From positions 1 through 14,901 of the forward strand of contig JAGCFG010000005.1 in assembly GCA_017650255.1 (NCBI GenBank): DNA of 14,901 nt. The letters run 5' to 3'. The DNA is from Alphaproteobacteria bacterium. Lineage in GTDB: Bacteria > Pseudomonadota > Alphaproteobacteria > RF32 > CAG-239. The notes below the pieces were generated by a model. The model had not been told where the DNA came from. It was given only the letters and a program-made list of their open reading frames with translations, and made no database searches. A program made the position numbers and the translations under genes. Positions 1-6,887 of the stretch are shown here, piece after piece; the stretch's first letter is position 1; every line of letters begins with the position of its first letter.

Positions 1-3000
1 CTGCTTTATTACCTCGAAATTCATTGCTAATAAGAGTGTTAAAAGCAGCAGAAGTTTGAAGGGCAATTGCACCGCCGATATCTGTTGCTGTGTTGGAAGT
101 GAAAGTATTATTTTTGTACAGATCATAGGAACCGATTGTATTGATAGCTCCGCCATATTTAGCTTGGTTATAATCTAGTATATTGCCTTCTATAGTATTG
201 GACGATCCGGAAATTCTTATCGCACCTCCTTGAACATTTTCACCTGTGCTTTCAATAATATTGCTGGTGAAGGTATTTGAAGATATAATATTACCAATGC
301 CTTCAGAACGTATTGCACCGCCAAGAACATTGCCAGTACCGATACTGTGATTATTTTTGAAAATATTATTGCTGACGGTGTTAGAGTCATTCTCAATAGC
401 AATTGTGCCGCCATATATATTGCCAGTAGTACCTCCATTACCTTCAAACTCATTATAACTTATAATACTGTTAGTACCGCTGACATAAATTGCAGCGCCA
501 CGAGTGGCTGTGTTAGAGATAAATGTGCTTGAGGTAATGCTATTATTATCACTGCCAATATAAACAGCACCTCCTCTTGTTTTGTTTCCCCCAATAACAT
601 TGCTGGCAAAGACGACATTTTCAATATTCAAAGTTCCGCTTGTTTGATAAACAGCGCCGCCATAAGTATTGCCTGTCCTCCGTCCATTCATAATCGTCAT
701 GCTTGCAAGGTTCAAAGTTGCACCTTCATCAACAAGCTCAAAACCATATTTTCCGTTCAAATCCAAAGTTGAGCGATTTTCTCCGTCAATTGTGCCGCTG
801 ACAGTCAATTCACCTTTAACCGCCCCAATTCCCGCAACCTCATAATTTGCACCAAGCACATAAGTTTTTGTTGCATCATTTGTGGTAAAACTCTTTGTTG
901 CATAGGTAGTATCTGCCGCCACCATAGCAAGCGGATCTCCGTCATATTCAAACCGATATTCTTTTGTTATAACATCATTGCTGGTTATCCTGACGCCGAT
1001 AGAGTCATTCGCTGTCGAGGTCGACGTAAGGCCAACTGTTTTTGAGGTATACGTGCTGGTAATTGTGTCGGTAATAGTTGTTCCGAACTTATCATTCCAA
1101 TTATTATCTGCCTGAAGCTCGACAACATTACTTTCCGTAACCGTAGAAGAGCTAAAGCTGTTAGAATTAAACCCTGCCAAAGTGTCGCTCAAAGTTTCGC
1201 CCAACCCCAGCTGCAAAGTGCTTGTAGTATCGCCGTTCTTAATAACCTGAATTGTATAATCTTCGTTGATATTCGCCCAGTCCACCGGATTTATATAGTT
1301 AATTTCGGTCAAAGTGATAATACCGGTAGAATATGCAGTTGTAACAATCGAGTCTGCAATACTCGACGTTCCGTTAACATCTATCTTATAATCAATTCCG
1401 TTTGCCCCCAGAGTAACCGTTCCTATCTCATTTTTATCAATAACCGTATTCATCTGGTCAATCAAACCGCCGTTATCGTCGTTTGTGAGGGCATTAATCT
1501 TCAGCGAACCGGAACTTGTACTGCCATTTTCTTGTGTTGTCCTGCCAAAGTACAAGTTTGCACCGTTATATATATTGACAGTTTGCGAGGACACCATGTT
1601 ATTAAATACATATTGTCCACCTGAAATATCGCTGTTTGCATTAATATTAACTACACCGTCCAAACCTGTTATCGTGCCGTTAAAAACAATCGCATTGCCT
1701 GTGCTGGCACTAAGATTTAAATTACCTCCGCTGCTATACACATCATTATATTTATTTTTTGCCACATTATTATAGAAAATAATATCTCTGTCACCAGCCT
1801 CTAGGTTGATTGTAGCCTGATCGATATATATAGCGCCGCCGCTGCCGACTTTGGCATAGTTGCCTATAAAATCACCGGTTACTGTATATCTCGAACCGGA
1901 ATTAATCAAATATATTGCACCGCCGCAAGATGCTGCATAGTTATTAATAAAATTACCGATTATCGACTCAATAATGGTTGCACCGGCTATACCGCCTGCA
2001 ATAGCACCGCCGTGTCTCGAGGCTCTGTTTGCAACAAAATCACCTGTAATAGCCTCAATTTTTCCTGCCGCTCTTTGTGCAATGGCACCACCATTATTTC
2101 CTGCTCTGTTTGCTATAAAATCACCGGTAATTGTTCCGATGTTGTTACCTTTTCTAAATATGGCACCACCTGTGTCCGAGGCATAGTTGCCGATAAAATT
2201 GCCGACAATAGCTTTGATTGTGCTATCTGTTCCAAGGTTCATTCCACCGCCGTTTTCATTTTTTGCAACGTTTCCGACAAAATCACCTATTACATAATAA
2301 ACCGCTGTCTTATTAGAAAGTCCAACCGCACCGCCGCCGTATGTATGTTCGGTATAGTTTCCGATAAAATCACTTTGCAATCTTGCCGTAGTGCTGGTAT
2401 CGCTGGCATATACTGCAGCTCCCGGCACCCATTGACTTGTTGCAGAATCATAACCGACAAGTCCAGCAAAAACCCTGTTTGAACTGTTTGCAATATCATT
2501 ATACGTTCGATCGGTTTCTTTTGTATATCCGGCAGGAACAGTATATACATAAGTATAATAAACATCCTCTATATTTGTTGTTGGGTTGCCCGAACCATCG
2601 GTAACAATATGTGGCACCTGCAACTTTACGGTACCGGAAACATGTGTATCTGCATCATACCAAACCGGAGGAGTTTCCGATGCAACACTGCTGACAGTCC
2701 AAGTAAATTTCTCGTCGTTAACAAGATCTATGTTATAATAAGTAGTAACACCGTTTTTATCTCTTGTCGCAAAATCATAATCAGCACTTGTTGCCGGCGT
2801 GGCTGCCCACGCAGAAGTCGGCAAAAGATCGCTGTCATAGCCGTAATAGTCAGAATTAAACCTAAACAGATAGTTGTCGCTTGACGTCAAATTAGAAACC
2901 CACGCTCCGCCGCCGGTGCGTGCCAGATAGCGCAAAGCCAAGTTGAGCTCCGGCAGTGTTTCATTGGGGTTAAAATATCTTAATTGTTTGTCTTGATCAT

Positions 3001-3208
3001 ATATAGAAACGATATAAGGGTACGTAGCGCTTTTTGTTGTAGATGTGCCATAAGTGGTATGACTTCCTTTTGGCAGGGATAAATAGTTGAGACTCGTCTG
3101 TCTGATTGCGGACAGAGTCGGTTCGATCGCAAAAGCCGAGGTAGCACAAAGCACCAGCTGCAACGTGAATCCGACAATTAGTTTATGTATAATCCCCCTA
3201 ATAGTCAT
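1..3208 (-). CDS. Giant secreted beta-helix adhesin / probable autotransporter with Pmp-like repeats (5' part only)
   Basis: Seen: one open frame of 1069 codons runs from ATG at 3208 to the left edge with no stop. Residues 1-27 are a signal peptide (basic start, hydrophobic core, AFA cleavage site). A first repeat block, residues about 275-465, has seven units of about 27 residues on the plan GDFIxNxAxxxGGAI. A middle region, about 466-849, is rich in T, S, N, G and V without the motif. A second block, about 850-1069, again alternates GGA[IV] with FxxN (FASN, FISN, FEGN, FKNN, FTSN). Known: this pairing defines chlamydial polymorphic membrane protein repeats and related right-handed beta-helix passengers. 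Inferred: a cell-surface adhesin whose outer-membrane beta-barrel would be encoded beyond the window. Pectin-lyase-like repeats in a non-autotransporter surface protein are the alternative. Only a weak GAAAG-type ribosome site precedes the start. Plus-strand ORFs here are shadows. Confidence 0.85.
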   Translation of the reverse strand, partial: MTIRGIIHKLIVGFTLQLVLCATSAFAIEPTLSAIRQTSLNYLSLPKGSHTTYGTSTTKSATYPYIVSIYDQDKQLRYFNPNETLPELNLALRYLARTGGGAWVSNLTSSDNYLFRFNSDYYGYDSDLLPTSAWAATPATSADYDFATRDKNGVTTYYNIDLVNDEKFTWTVSSVASETPPVWYDADTHVSGTVKLQVPHIVTDGSGNPTTNIEDVYYTYVYTVPAGYTKETDRTYNDIANSSNRVFAGLVGYDSATSQWVPGAAVYASDTSTTARLQSDFIGNYTEHTYGGGAVGLSNKTAVYYVIGDFVGNVAKNENGGGMNLGTDSTIKAIVGNFIGNYASDTGGAIFRKGNNIGTITGDFIANRAGNNGGAIAQRAAGKIEAITGDFVANRASRHGGAIAGGIAGATIIESIIGNFINNYAASCGGAIYLINSGSRYTVTGDFIGNYAKVGSGGAIYIDQATINLEAGDRDIIFYNNVAKNKYNDVYSSGGNLNLSASTGNAIVFNGTITGLDGVVNINANSDISGGQYVFNNMVSSQTVNIYNGANLYFGRTTQENGSTSSGSLKINALTNDDNGGLIDQMNTVIDKNEIGTVTLGANGIDYKIDVNGTSSIADSIVTTAYSTGIITLTEINYINPVDWANINEDYTIQVIKNGDTTSTLQLGLGETLSDTLAGFNSNSFSSSTVTESNVVELQADNNWNDKFGTTITDTITSTYTSKTVGLTSTSTANDSIGVRITSNDVITKEYRFEYDGDPLAMVAADTTYATKSFTTNDATKTYVLGANYEVAGIGAVKGELTVSGTIDGENRSTLDLNGKYGFELVDEGATLNLASMTIMNGRRTGNTYGGAVYQTSGTLNIENVVFASNVIGGNKTRGGAVYIGSDNNSITSSTFISNTATRGAAIYVSGTNSIISYNEFEGNGGTTGNIYGGTIAIENDSNTVSNNIFKNNHSIGTGNVLGGAIRSEGIGNIISSNTFTSNIIESTGENVQGGAIRISGSSNTIEGNILDYNQAKYGGAINTIGSYDLYKNNTFTSNTATDIGGAIALQTSAAFNTLISNEFRGNKA
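2..661 (-). repeat. Degenerate repeats encoding FxxN / GGA[IV] units (second block, runs off the edge)
   Basis: A second set of about eight beta-helix rungs occupies roughly residues 850-1069 of the adhesin. Each pairs N-x-F-x-x-N with GGA[IV], GAAI or GGTI. Spacing varies more than in the first block. The last visible unit is cut by the window edge, so the total copy number is unknown. Confidence 0.7.
1813..2372 (-). repeat. Degenerate tandem repeats encoding GDFIxN...GGAI units (first block)
   Basis: About seven imperfect copies of an approximately 80-base unit lie in the adhesin frame, each encoding G-[DN]-F-[IV]-x-N-x-A followed by GGAI. On the plus strand they appear as recurring 'aaaatcacc' and 'gcaccgcc' words. 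The copies are well diverged at DNA level, so this is an old protein repeat rather than a recent tandem expansion. Confidence 0.75.
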
Positions 3209-3255
3209 AGTCTTTCAGTTAAAAATTCCTCATCAACAAAAAGCCAATGTTCACA

Positions 3256-3276
3256 TTTGGGCACACTTCACCCAAA
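3256..3276 (-). other. Inverted repeat in the adhesin mRNA leader
   Basis: TTTGGG and CCCAAA, separated by nine bases, form a possible 6-bp hairpin in the untranslated leader between the candidate promoter and the ATG at 3208. There is no U-run after it, so it is not an intrinsic terminator. It might stabilise the mRNA or affect its translation, or be chance. Confidence 0.3.
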
Positions 3277-3283
3277 CGTCACG

Positions 3284-3317
3284 ATATTATGCCATATACA
3301 GTTTAACCAAAGGTTAA
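3284..3317 (-). promoter_or_regulatory. Candidate CtrA-controlled promoter of the adhesin gene
   Basis: TTAACCAAAGGTTAA at 3303-3317 is a perfect palindrome and matches TTAA-N7-TTAA, the full binding consensus of the alphaproteobacterial response regulator CtrA. Thirteen bases downstream on the minus strand is a -10-like TAATAT (3284-3289), so the box sits where the -35 element would be, the usual arrangement at CtrA-activated promoters. The inferred 5' leader is about 70 nt. No good conventional -35 is visible. Binding is inferred from sequence only. Confidence 0.5.
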
Positions 3318-3620
3318 TTTCGTCCAAAGCCTACGGAATAGGGCGCCGATTCGATATCTATCATCATTGAAAAAAGTAAAAATATCAGAAACCGCCGATT
3401 TTGTTCATTTTCAGCCAAAAAAATGTCATTATGAGCCACTTTATCAAGGCACTACATTTCGATAAATTATCCTTAAAATCTATATTGTAACAAAAATATA
3501 ACACTTCCCATTTTTATTTTCATTTTCAAACAGTTATACCTCGCCCGCGATTCATTTTATCAAGAAATATCCGCCTCACAGCCAAGGTTTCAGATAGCAT
3601 TAAATCCTTCTTTTTATATT

Positions 3621-3677
3621 TTGTATTTACTTTATTTTTTCGTGATATAGTCTAAAGTTGTAATGTAACCCGAGGAG
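3621..3677 (+). promoter_or_regulatory. Probable promoter and Shine-Dalgarno of the pyrophosphatase gene
   Basis: A -10-like TATAGT lies at 3646-3651 in the context CGTGATATAGT, much like CGTGTGATATACT before the gene at 6888. Possible -35 words are TTGTAT (3621-3626, long 19-base spacer) or TTTACT (3626-3631, short 14-base spacer), so that half is uncertain. GAGGAG at 3672-3677 is a strong ribosome-binding site nine bases before the ATG at 3687 and fixes that start. Confidence 0.5.
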
Positions 3678-3686
3678 AAAAGAAAA

Positions 3687-4058
3687 ATGCAACCCGCAAA
3701 CATCAAAAAAACGAGCGCAACAGATTATATAGGTCAGTTGGTAAAAATAAAAATTGACCGCCCCAAAGGCAGCTTGCACCCCAAATACGGCTACGAGTAC
3801 CCGCTGAACTATGGTTTTGTTCCTTTTACAAAATCCGGCGACGGAGAAGAGCTTGATGCATACCTATTATCTGTCGATGAACCTTTGCAGGAGTATGTCG
3901 GCCTCTGTATTGGCGTTGTCCACCGCACAAACGATGACGACGACAAGCTCATTATTGTTCCCGACGGAACAAATTTGAGCGATGAACAGATAGAAAAAGC
4001 CATAGACTTTCAAGAAAAATGGTTTGAGCATATTCTGTTGCGTAACAACAAAAAATAA
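3687..4058 (+). CDS. Short inorganic pyrophosphatase-like protein
   Basis: 123 residues. Expected role: hydrolysis of pyrophosphate to two phosphates in the cytoplasm, pulling biosynthetic reactions forward. Seen: an N-terminal IDRPKGSxHPKYG segment (23-35) with basic residues, NYGFVP (41-46), then DGEELD (52-57), matching the family signature DGDPxD with acidic residues at the three metal-binding places, and a DDDDK run (83-87) corresponding to the E. coli D97/D102/K104 area. It ends shortly after FQEKWFEHILLR. Known: classical bacterial family-I enzymes have about 175 residues; a group of compact proteins of about 120 residues with this layout is annotated as inorganic pyrophosphatase, often in Firmicutes. 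Start chosen on GAGGAG nine bases upstream. It is monocistronic and converges on the DUF4167 gene, with no clear terminator. Activity of the compact form is inferred. Confidence 0.75.
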   Translation: MQPANIKKTSATDYIGQLVKIKIDRPKGSLHPKYGYEYPLNYGFVPFTKSGDGEELDAYLLSVDEPLQEYVGLCIGVVHRTNDDDDKLIIVPDGTNLSDEQIEKAIDFQEKWFEHILLRNNKK

Positions 4059-4096
4059 GCATTTGTCAGAGAAAAGTGTTATTTTGACTTATTAAT

Positions 4097-4609
4097 TTAT
4101 TCTGCAGATGCAGTTTCTTTTGCACGACGCGGACGGCGAATTTTTGCCGGTGTCTCAGAAGTGTTTTCCGATGATGCAATCTCAACCACATGAAAAGCTC
4201 TTTTTTTCGGGGCTTTCTCTTCCACCGGTTTGGGAGCTTCTACAACAGGAGCAACTTCAACAACTTCGGCTGTTGGTTGTTGTTCAATGTTATTATTTCC
4301 TATATTTTCAGGAGCAACATTTGTAGAAACGGAATTATCATTAACATTGCTCTCCACCTGTTCGCGCGGAGATTTACGCTCGTTAATTTCGGTCACAATT
4401 TTACGATAATGCTCGGCATATTGGCGAAAGATTTCGGCAGTAACGTAATCGCTGTTGCTATGAGCATCTTTTGCCATATCATTATAGCGGCGGATCAAGT
4501 CCAAAGCTGTTCCGCTGATTTTACCGGCAATAGAATTGCTGTCAAATTTGTAGTTTAGTGAATAAATAGAGTTATTATTGTTACGATATCTGTTGTTTGT
4601 TTTTTTCAT
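4097..4609 (-). CDS. DUF4167-family protein
   Basis: 170 residues. Seen: a basic Asn-rich N-terminus (KKTNNRYRNNNN), then a helical core at about 22-75 with IRRYNDMAKDA, GD-like spacing and AEIFRQYAEHYRKI. This matches DUF4167, whose usual core reads Y-x-x-LARDAxxxGDRVxAExxxQHAEHYxR. The second half (80-170) is low-complexity, with P-, E-, V- and A-rich stretches and a basic patch, KIRRPRRAK, near the end, so probably disordered and possibly nucleic-acid binding. Known: the family is nearly confined to Alphaproteobacteria and typically lies just downstream of prmC, as here; its function is unknown. The gene is 140 bases after prmC. The start at ATG 4609 lacks a strong ribosome site. There is no obvious terminator before the convergent pyrophosphatase gene. 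Confidence 0.75.
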   Translation of the reverse strand: MKKTNNRYRNNNNSIYSLNYKFDSNSIAGKISGTALDLIRRYNDMAKDAHSNSDYVTAEIFRQYAEHYRKIVTEINERKSPREQVESNVNDNSVSTNVAPENIGNNNIEQQPTAEVVEVAPVVEAPKPVEEKAPKKRAFHVVEIASSENTSETPAKIRRPRRAKETASAE

Positions 4610-4634
4610 ATAAATATCACCGAAAAAGGTTAAA

Positions 4635-4654
4635 AGGCACTGTGCATAGCGCCT
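4635..4654 (-). other. Small hairpin in the prmC-DUF4167 gap
   Basis: On the minus strand AGGCGC and GTGCCT pair (one G-U) around an eight-base loop and are followed by TTTT, 25 bases before the DUF4167 start. It could be a weak terminator or attenuator that lowers DUF4167 expression relative to prmC. With only six pairs the call is tentative. Confidence 0.3.
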
Positions 4655-4749
4655 AGATAAAAAAGTTAAAATAAAAAGTGAAAATCAAAAAAACATATCA
4701 CAATGCTTTCTACAAAGTGGATAATACATAAAAAAATACTAATTGCAAC

Positions 4750-5583
4750 TTATTTTTTAAAAATTATGCAACGCTGAATACCCGCCAAATCGCAAACAAT
4801 TTTTTTATCTGCAAAACCTTGCCGGTCAAAAATATTGCATACATCATCCGCCTGTCCTTGGCCAACTTCCAGCAATATATGTCCTCCATCTTGAAGTAAT
4901 GGCTTTGCTACAACAGCAATCTGCCGATAGTGACACAACCCATCAGGACCACCGTCCAGGGCCATCAATGGGTCAAAATTTTTCACTTCCAGATCCAGTG
5001 CAGCAATATCACCGCTTGAGATATAAGGAGGATTGCTGATTATGAGTGAAAATTTTTCACTAATATCAAGCGGAGAAAAATAGTCTCCTTGTTTCAAAGT
5101 TATTCTTGGCAAAAGGTTTAATTGTTCCGCATTTTTCTTTGCAATTTCAATAGCCTTAGTTGATTTGTCTATGCCGACACCGCGCAGTTGCGGGCAGTCA
5201 GATAAGATTGAAAGAATAAGGCACCCGGAGCCGACACCAAATTCCAATATGGAAGTTGTCTTTTCTTCCTTGGCTAATTTTATTGCTTCTTCAACCAAAA
5301 TTTCGCTGTCAGGTCTGGGAGAAAGCACATTGCAGTCTACAGCAAAAGAATATTTGTAAAAATCGCGATATCCGAGAATTTTATCAAGTGGTTCGTGGTC
5401 TTTGCGACGCTTTATAATTTTTGCCAAAAGCTCTTGTTGCTGTGGGGACAAGGTGCTATTCGTTCCGACCGCATCTTGAGATTGATCGAGCAAAAAAGCA
5501 AAAATCATTCTTGCTTCCAATCTTGGCGAAGAAATGCCGATTATGCTCAAATTATTAATTGTCTGGGTGAAAATATCAGGCAT
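4750..5583 (-). CDS. prmC: Peptide chain release factor N5-glutamine methyltransferase
   Basis: 277 residues, the normal family length. PrmC (HemK) uses S-adenosylmethionine to methylate the Gln of the GGQ loop in RF1 and RF2, speeding translation termination. Seen: an N-terminal helical substrate-binding domain with ISSPRLEARM (17-26), GYRDFYKYSFAV linker (71-82), LSPRPDSEILVE (87-98), SAM-binding motif I EFGVGSGCL (114-122), the acidic ribose contact in VGIDK (136-140), and the catalytic NPPY at 184-187 in IISNPPYIS. The C-terminus has the usual GGPDG and LLEVGQGQ elements. The start overlaps the end of the 68-aa ORF by eight bases and has no Shine-Dalgarno of its own, suggesting translational coupling. 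In many alphaproteobacteria prfA precedes prmC; here it does not, and rpoH stands upstream instead. Confidence 0.93.
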   Translation of the reverse strand: MPDIFTQTINNLSIIGISSPRLEARMIFAFLLDQSQDAVGTNSTLSPQQQELLAKIIKRRKDHEPLDKILGYRDFYKYSFAVDCNVLSPRPDSEILVEEAIKLAKEEKTTSILEFGVGSGCLILSILSDCPQLRGVGIDKSTKAIEIAKKNAEQLNLLPRITLKQGDYFSPLDISEKFSLIISNPPYISSGDIAALDLEVKNFDPLMALDGGPDGLCHYRQIAVVAKPLLQDGGHILLEVGQGQADDVCNIFDRQGFADKKIVCDLAGIQRCIIFKK

Positions 5584-5782
5584 TATCTGATTTATAGGGG
5601 TGAATAAAAATATTGTTCTTTACCATTTTGCGAACTTTTTGAATGCGTTTTTCCATGCGTTTTGGAAAGTCATCCAAAGATATACTGGGAGAAAAAACGT
5701 TTCTATATAAAAAACCGCCACCGATAACAGGTGTCACAGTGTTTTCAGTTTGTGAAGCAAATTGTTTATATTTATTAATCAT
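5576..5782 (-). CDS. Small hypothetical protein between rpoH and prmC
   Basis: 68 residues, not recognised. It begins 17 bases after the rpoH stop, with GGAG (5791-5794 on the minus strand) eight bases before its ATG, and ends in TGA eight bases inside prmC. This tight packing, the ribosome site and the prmC start that lacks one argue for a translated ORF. The protein is basic in its second half (RMEKRIQKVRKMVKNN, residues 42-57), with a GGG turn at 21-23. No signal peptide, membrane helix or known motif is visible. It could be a coupling ORF for prmC or a small lineage-specific protein. It may also be fortuitous, since the only evidence is positional. Confidence 0.5.
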   Translation of the reverse strand: MINKYKQFASQTENTVTPVIGGGFLYRNVFSPSISLDDFPKRMEKRIQKVRKMVKNNIFIHPYKSDNA

Positions 5783-5799
5783 ATTTCATTCTCCACTCT

Positions 5800-6699
5800 T
5801 TATGCAGCTTCGGAAAAACGTTGTTTGAACAGCTCTGAAAGGTGATCAAATGCTTTCTTTTCCAACTGGCGAACACGCTCGCGGCTGACATTATACATAT
5901 TGCCGATTTCTTCAAGTGTTTGCGGGTTTTCTGTCAGCATTCTGTTTTTGATAATATATGCCTCACGCTCCGGCATATCTTTTATACAGGACATAAGCAA
6001 TTTATGTTTATAGCTTAGTTCTTGTTTTTTTGCGACAGAGGCTTCAATATTTTGGCGCGGATCAACAAGCATATCCTGGCGCTCCATATCTTCAGAATCA
6101 CCAACAACCACGTTGAGCGAAGAATCTCCGCCCAAACGACGGTTCATCTCGACAACATCCTGTTCCTCTACCACAAGCTCAGAGGCTATTTTCTTGACAA
6201 CTTTCGGCTCAAGCTCATTATTATCATATATGCCGAGACGAGCCTTAATGCGGTTCAAATTATAAAAAAGTTTTTTCTGAGCTGCTACGGTGCCGATTTT
6301 TACCAAAGACCAGGAACGCAGGACAAAATCGTTGATTGCGGCCTTTATCCACCATGTCGCATAGGTTGCAAGACGAACTTTTTTTGACAAGTCAAACTTT
6401 TTGACTGCCTGCATAAGCCCGATGTTTGCTTCAGAGATAATGTCGGCAAGGGGCAATCCGTAGCGGCGATATGTCAAAGCTATTTTTGCAGCCAATCGCA
6501 AGTGGCTAACCACCAAGCGATGAGCAGCTTCAAGGTTGTTATTGGTAGTAAAATCCAATACCAATTCTCTTTCTTCTTGCTCCGAAAGCATAGGAAATTT
6601 CTTAATTTTTTCCAAATAAGAAACAACTCCGAAACCGTCTGTAACAACGGGGAGCGAAGCACTTGGTTTTATAACCATAACTTGAGAATTATTAGTCAA
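5800..6699 (-). CDS. rpoH: RNA polymerase heat-shock sigma factor (sigma-32 family)
   Basis: 299 residues, family length. It directs RNA polymerase to heat-shock and protein-quality-control promoters. Seen: region 1.2/2.1 with LSEQEERELV (38-47) and AAHRLVVSHLRLAAKIA (58-74), region 2.2-2.4 with GLPLADIISEANIGLMQAVKKFD (81-103) and LATYATWWIKA (110-120) followed by FVLRSWSLVKIG (125-136), the RpoH box QKKLFYNL (141-148) that separates this family from other sigma-70 proteins, and region 4.2 TLEEIGNMYNVSRERVRQLEKKA (261-283) as the -35-binding helix-turn-helix. The start is TTG at 6699: GAAGG at 6709-6713 lies nine bases upstream, whereas the next candidate, ATG at 6678, has no ribosome site. 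First gene of the probable rpoH-orf68-prmC-DUF4167 unit. Confidence 0.93.
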   Translation of the reverse strand: MTNNSQVMVIKPSASLPVVTDGFGVVSYLEKIKKFPMLSEQEERELVLDFTTNNNLEAAHRLVVSHLRLAAKIALTYRRYGLPLADIISEANIGLMQAVKKFDLSKKVRLATYATWWIKAAINDFVLRSWSLVKIGTVAAQKKLFYNLNRIKARLGIYDNNELEPKVVKKIASELVVEEQDVVEMNRRLGGDSSLNVVVGDSEDMERQDMLVDPRQNIEASVAKKQELSYKHKLLMSCIKDMPEREAYIIKNRMLTENPQTLEEIGNMYNVSRERVRQLEKKAFDHLSELFKQRFSEAA

Positions 6700-6734
6700 T
6701 TACAATCGCCTTCTTTCTTTCTAATTTTGGAGAC

Positions 6735-6762
6735 ATTATACACAATTTGAAGCAAAATTCAA
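6735..6762 (-). promoter_or_regulatory. Sigma-70-like promoter of rpoH
   Basis: On the minus strand TTGAAT (6757-6762) and a perfect TATAAT (6735-6740) are separated by 16 bases, placing transcription start about 30 bases before the TTG start of rpoH. It is the strongest-looking promoter in the intergenic region and probably drives the genes down to DUF4167. Confidence 0.65.
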
Positions 6763-6799
6763 GATAATTTTTGCAAACTATACAAAAAACGAAAAATAG

Positions 6800-6880
6800 T
6801 TGCTTTTCCAATGGACGTGTGATATACTCCACATATAGTTATGCTCGCGCATAATATGCACTGTGCCGAATTTTGAGGAG
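6800..6880 (+). promoter_or_regulatory. Promoter and ribosome site of the coiled-coil gene
   Basis: TTGCTT (6800-6805), a 17-base spacer and TATACT (6823-6828) form a good sigma-70-like promoter, divergent from the rpoH promoter. GAGGAG at 6875-6880 is seven bases before ATG 6888. This decides the start: a TTG at 6873 would put the ribosome site inside the gene, so ATG 6888 is preferred. Confidence 0.6.
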
Positions 6881-6887
6881 AATAGAA

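Larger units (their letters stand above)
3209..3686. other. 478-base intergenic region between divergent adhesin and pyrophosphatase genes
   Basis: AT-rich, with stops in all frames and no convincing gene. It holds the CtrA-type promoter region and leader hairpin of the adhesin at its left end and the pyrophosphatase promoter at its right end. In between, GTAACA-like words at about 3487-3506 (TTGTAAC followed by ATAACAC) faintly resemble the direct repeats before the beta-barrel gene at 13441. I see no RNA gene or mobile-element end. Confidence 0.6.

Noticed and set aside
1813..2372. Regularly spaced repeats suggestive of a CRISPR array.
   Set aside because: The unit is about 80 bases, degenerate, a multiple of three and lies in an open frame encoding beta-helix rungs.
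1485..2884. Several plus-strand ORFs of 70-156 codons and minus-strand out-of-frame ORFs in this region.
   Set aside because: They overlap the continuous minus-strand adhesin frame, lack ribosome sites, and their composition is that of antisense or shifted readings of its repeats.
6873..6887. TTG at 6873 as the start of the coiled-coil gene.
   Set aside because: The GAGGAG ribosome site would then be within the coding sequence. ATG 6888 is seven bases after it and is the better start.
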